DNA from: Clostridia bacterium
GTDB lineage: Bacteria; Bacillota; Clostridia; Christensenellales; CAG-314
Assembly (NCBI GenBank): GCA_028710055.1
Contig: JAQUSX010000031.1
Span: 1-6,954 of the forward strand
DNA length: 6,954 nucleotides
Direction of reading: 5' to 3'
The notes beneath the pieces are model-generated. The model saw nothing but the letters and a program-made list of their open reading frames with translations. It had not been told where the DNA came from and made no database searches. Positions 5,761-6,954 of this stretch are shown piece by piece. Made by a program: the position numbers and the translations under genes. Numbering within the stretch: the first letter of the stretch is position 1; every line of letters begins with the position of its first letter.

Positions 5761-6666
5761 TTACAAATTTAACATAACGATAGCCGCCATTCCCGTTATT
5801 ATTCCCAACACTGTCGTTTTTGACAGCTTTTCTTTTAATAGCGGTGAAATCAAAGCCGCAAGCAGCATTGGCAAAACACCTGTGATAGGATAAAACAACG
5901 CCGCTTCCGTCCTAACCGAAAAAACAGTAAAAGCCATATTGCCAAGCACGGTTATAACGCCGATAATAAGTCCCGTTATCACAAACCATTTGTTTGGAAC
6001 GTATTCTTTAGCTTGGGTAAAACCTTTTGTTTTAAAGCCCGAAATAATTGCCGCAAAGATGAACGCCGTCGCAAACGTGCCGAACAAAAACTGAGTTTGG
6101 TCTATACCCGTGTTGTAAACGTAAGCGGATTTTATAAATAATGACAGTCCGCCGTTGGTCAGCATCCCCAGTAAAACAAAAATCCATAGTCTGGTCTGTA
6201 ATTTATTATTTTTATTTTCGCTTTCGGTTTCGTCGTTTTTGCCGCTCTTTTGTCCGTAACTCACCAAGTAGCTTGCCGCCAAAAGCACGGATAACGCTAC
6301 CCATTGAATAACGGAAATGCTTTCGTCAAATAATATAAGACTGCCGATAAGAGGTATAAATATCGCCAGCGACATCATAAAGTTCACAAAAGCTATTTTG
6401 CCGATTTGTAAAGATTTATTGTAAAAAACGAGCATCGAGAAAAACAATACGCCGTTGCCAAAACCCCACAAAAGAGCTGTGACGTCGACGGATTTTCCGA
6501 TAAAAGCAAGCGGCGTCAGTATAATAAGTCCCGAACCGAAAATTATTACGTTAAATAAAAAATCATCGGTTTTGCCAACAGACACGCATTTGCGGTTATA
6601 AAGCTTGTAAAAAGGTCCTTGCCCGAAAAGCAGTACGGCAGTCCCAAGAGCGTAAATTATATCCAT
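5761..6666 (-). CDS. EamA/DMT-superfamily membrane transporter
   Basis: This 301-residue integral membrane protein has about ten hydrophobic segments in two halves, the two-times-five-helix pattern of the EamA (drug/metabolite transporter) family. The halves are joined by a hydrophilic, charged loop containing KSGKNDETESENKNNK. The last helices include the typical EamA ending in which a short loop (LKEKLS) precedes the final hydrophobic segment. The substrate cannot be read from sequence; family members export or import amino acids, nucleotides, sugars or other small metabolites. I prefer ATG at 6666, one base after the stop of the acetyltransferase gene, implying translational coupling. A TTG at 6690, with GGAG 6 nt upstream, would add 8 residues and overlap the upstream gene, and cannot be excluded. 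No clear terminator follows in the 113-bp, A/T-homopolymer-rich gap. Confidence 0.85.
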   Translation of the reverse strand: MDIIYALGTAVLLFGQGPFYKLYNRKCVSVGKTDDFLFNVIIFGSGLIILTPLAFIGKSVDVTALLWGFGNGVLFFSMLVFYNKSLQIGKIAFVNFMMSLAIFIPLIGSLILFDESISVIQWVALSVLLAASYLVSYGQKSGKNDETESENKNNKLQTRLWIFVLLGMLTNGGLSLFIKSAYVYNTGIDQTQFLFGTFATAFIFAAIISGFKTKGFTQAKEYVPNKWFVITGLIIGVITVLGNMAFTVFSVRTEAALFYPITGVLPMLLAALISPLLKEKLSKTTVLGIITGMAAIVMLNL

Positions 6667-6667
6667 A

Positions 6668-6954
6668 TTATTTTTTGTAACCCCAACCAACCTGCGCTCC
6701 GTTTGCGCTGAATCCGATTTTTTTAGAAAGATTTTCGCTTGCGGTATTGCCTATTATTATAAGTAAATACGGACGCATATTTTTTTGTAACATTTTTGCC
6801 ACAATATCATTAGTTACATAAACTGCTAGATTTTTTCCGCGGTATTGGGGCAGGGTATAGATAGGACCGATAGCCCCGTTCCTATGAATCATACACCAGC
6901 ATACCATCTCGTCGCCGTCGTATATTGCGCTGGTAGGAAAATTTTTTCCGCAAT
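6668..6954 (-). CDS. GNAT-family N-acetyltransferase, C-terminal part (5' end outside window)
   Basis: The frame is open to the right edge, so the N-terminus is missing; 94 codons plus the stop are visible. The fragment shows the acetyl-CoA-binding core of the GNAT fold: a beta-strand pair (AIYDGDEMVCWCMIHRNGAIG), then IYTLPQYRGKNLAVYVTNDIV, corresponding to motif A, then a helix and strand ending in IGNTASENLSKKIGF, the usual Asn-x-x-(S/A)-x-x-(L/I)...GF motif B. It is nearest to the FR47/GCN5-like subfamily. The pyrophosphate-binding loop reads QYRGKN where Q/RxxGxG/A is normal, so Asn replaces the last Gly/Ala. The substrate is unknown. It ends one base before the preferred EamA transporter start, so the two are probably co-transcribed, perhaps modification plus export of a small molecule, which is conjecture. 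Confidence 0.85.
   Translation of the reverse strand, partial: CGKNFPTSAIYDGDEMVCWCMIHRNGAIGPIYTLPQYRGKNLAVYVTNDIVAKMLQKNMRPYLLIIIGNTASENLSKKIGFSANGAQVGWGYKK

Overview
The window looks like a chromosomal segment of an AT-rich, endospore-forming member of the Clostridia, probably uncultured. Five gene products point to this: a SipL-type coat morphogenesis protein (SPOCS/DUF3794 repeats plus LysM, the clostridial arrangement), SpoIIR, SleB, YpeB and a Veg-family protein. Intergenic DNA is very AT-rich, several Shine-Dalgarno sites are strong (GGAGG, GAGGTGA), and intrinsic terminators are frequent. I cannot name the genus.

Every supported gene lies on the minus strand, so transcription reads from high to low coordinates. 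In that order: a 5'-truncated GNAT acetyltransferase (6954-6668) closely followed by an EamA/DMT membrane transporter (6666-5761); a good sigma-A-like promoter (5713-5685) and an uncharacterised protein with two zinc ribbons and a very acidic tail (5647-5159), closed by a terminator; veg (5060-4824), with a terminator in the AT-rich gap after it; sipL (4618-3131), closed by a hairpin; ispE (3032-2166); spoIIR (2039-1512), with a terminator that overlaps its stop codon; and a candidate sigma-G promoter driving sleB (1363-674) and ypeB (from 651, running off the left edge). The apparent plus-strand open frames are shadows of these genes.

Together the sporulation genes span the developmental programme. 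SpoIIR carries the forespore-to-mother-cell signal that activates sigma-E. SipL anchors SpoIVA-based coat and cortex assembly in the mother cell. SleB and YpeB are packed into the spore and degrade cortex at germination. IspE is a housekeeping isoprenoid enzyme lodged among them. The hairpins between genes suggest mostly single-gene transcripts, with sleB-ypeB and GNAT-EamA as the two probable operons.

I see no mobile element, CRISPR array, tRNA or rRNA. The least ordinary points are a possible leaderless ispE mRNA, the hairpin just upstream of the spoIIR ribosome-binding site, the spoIIR terminator nested in the coding end, and the unknown double-zinc-ribbon acidic protein. I see no evidence for a wholly new multi-gene system.
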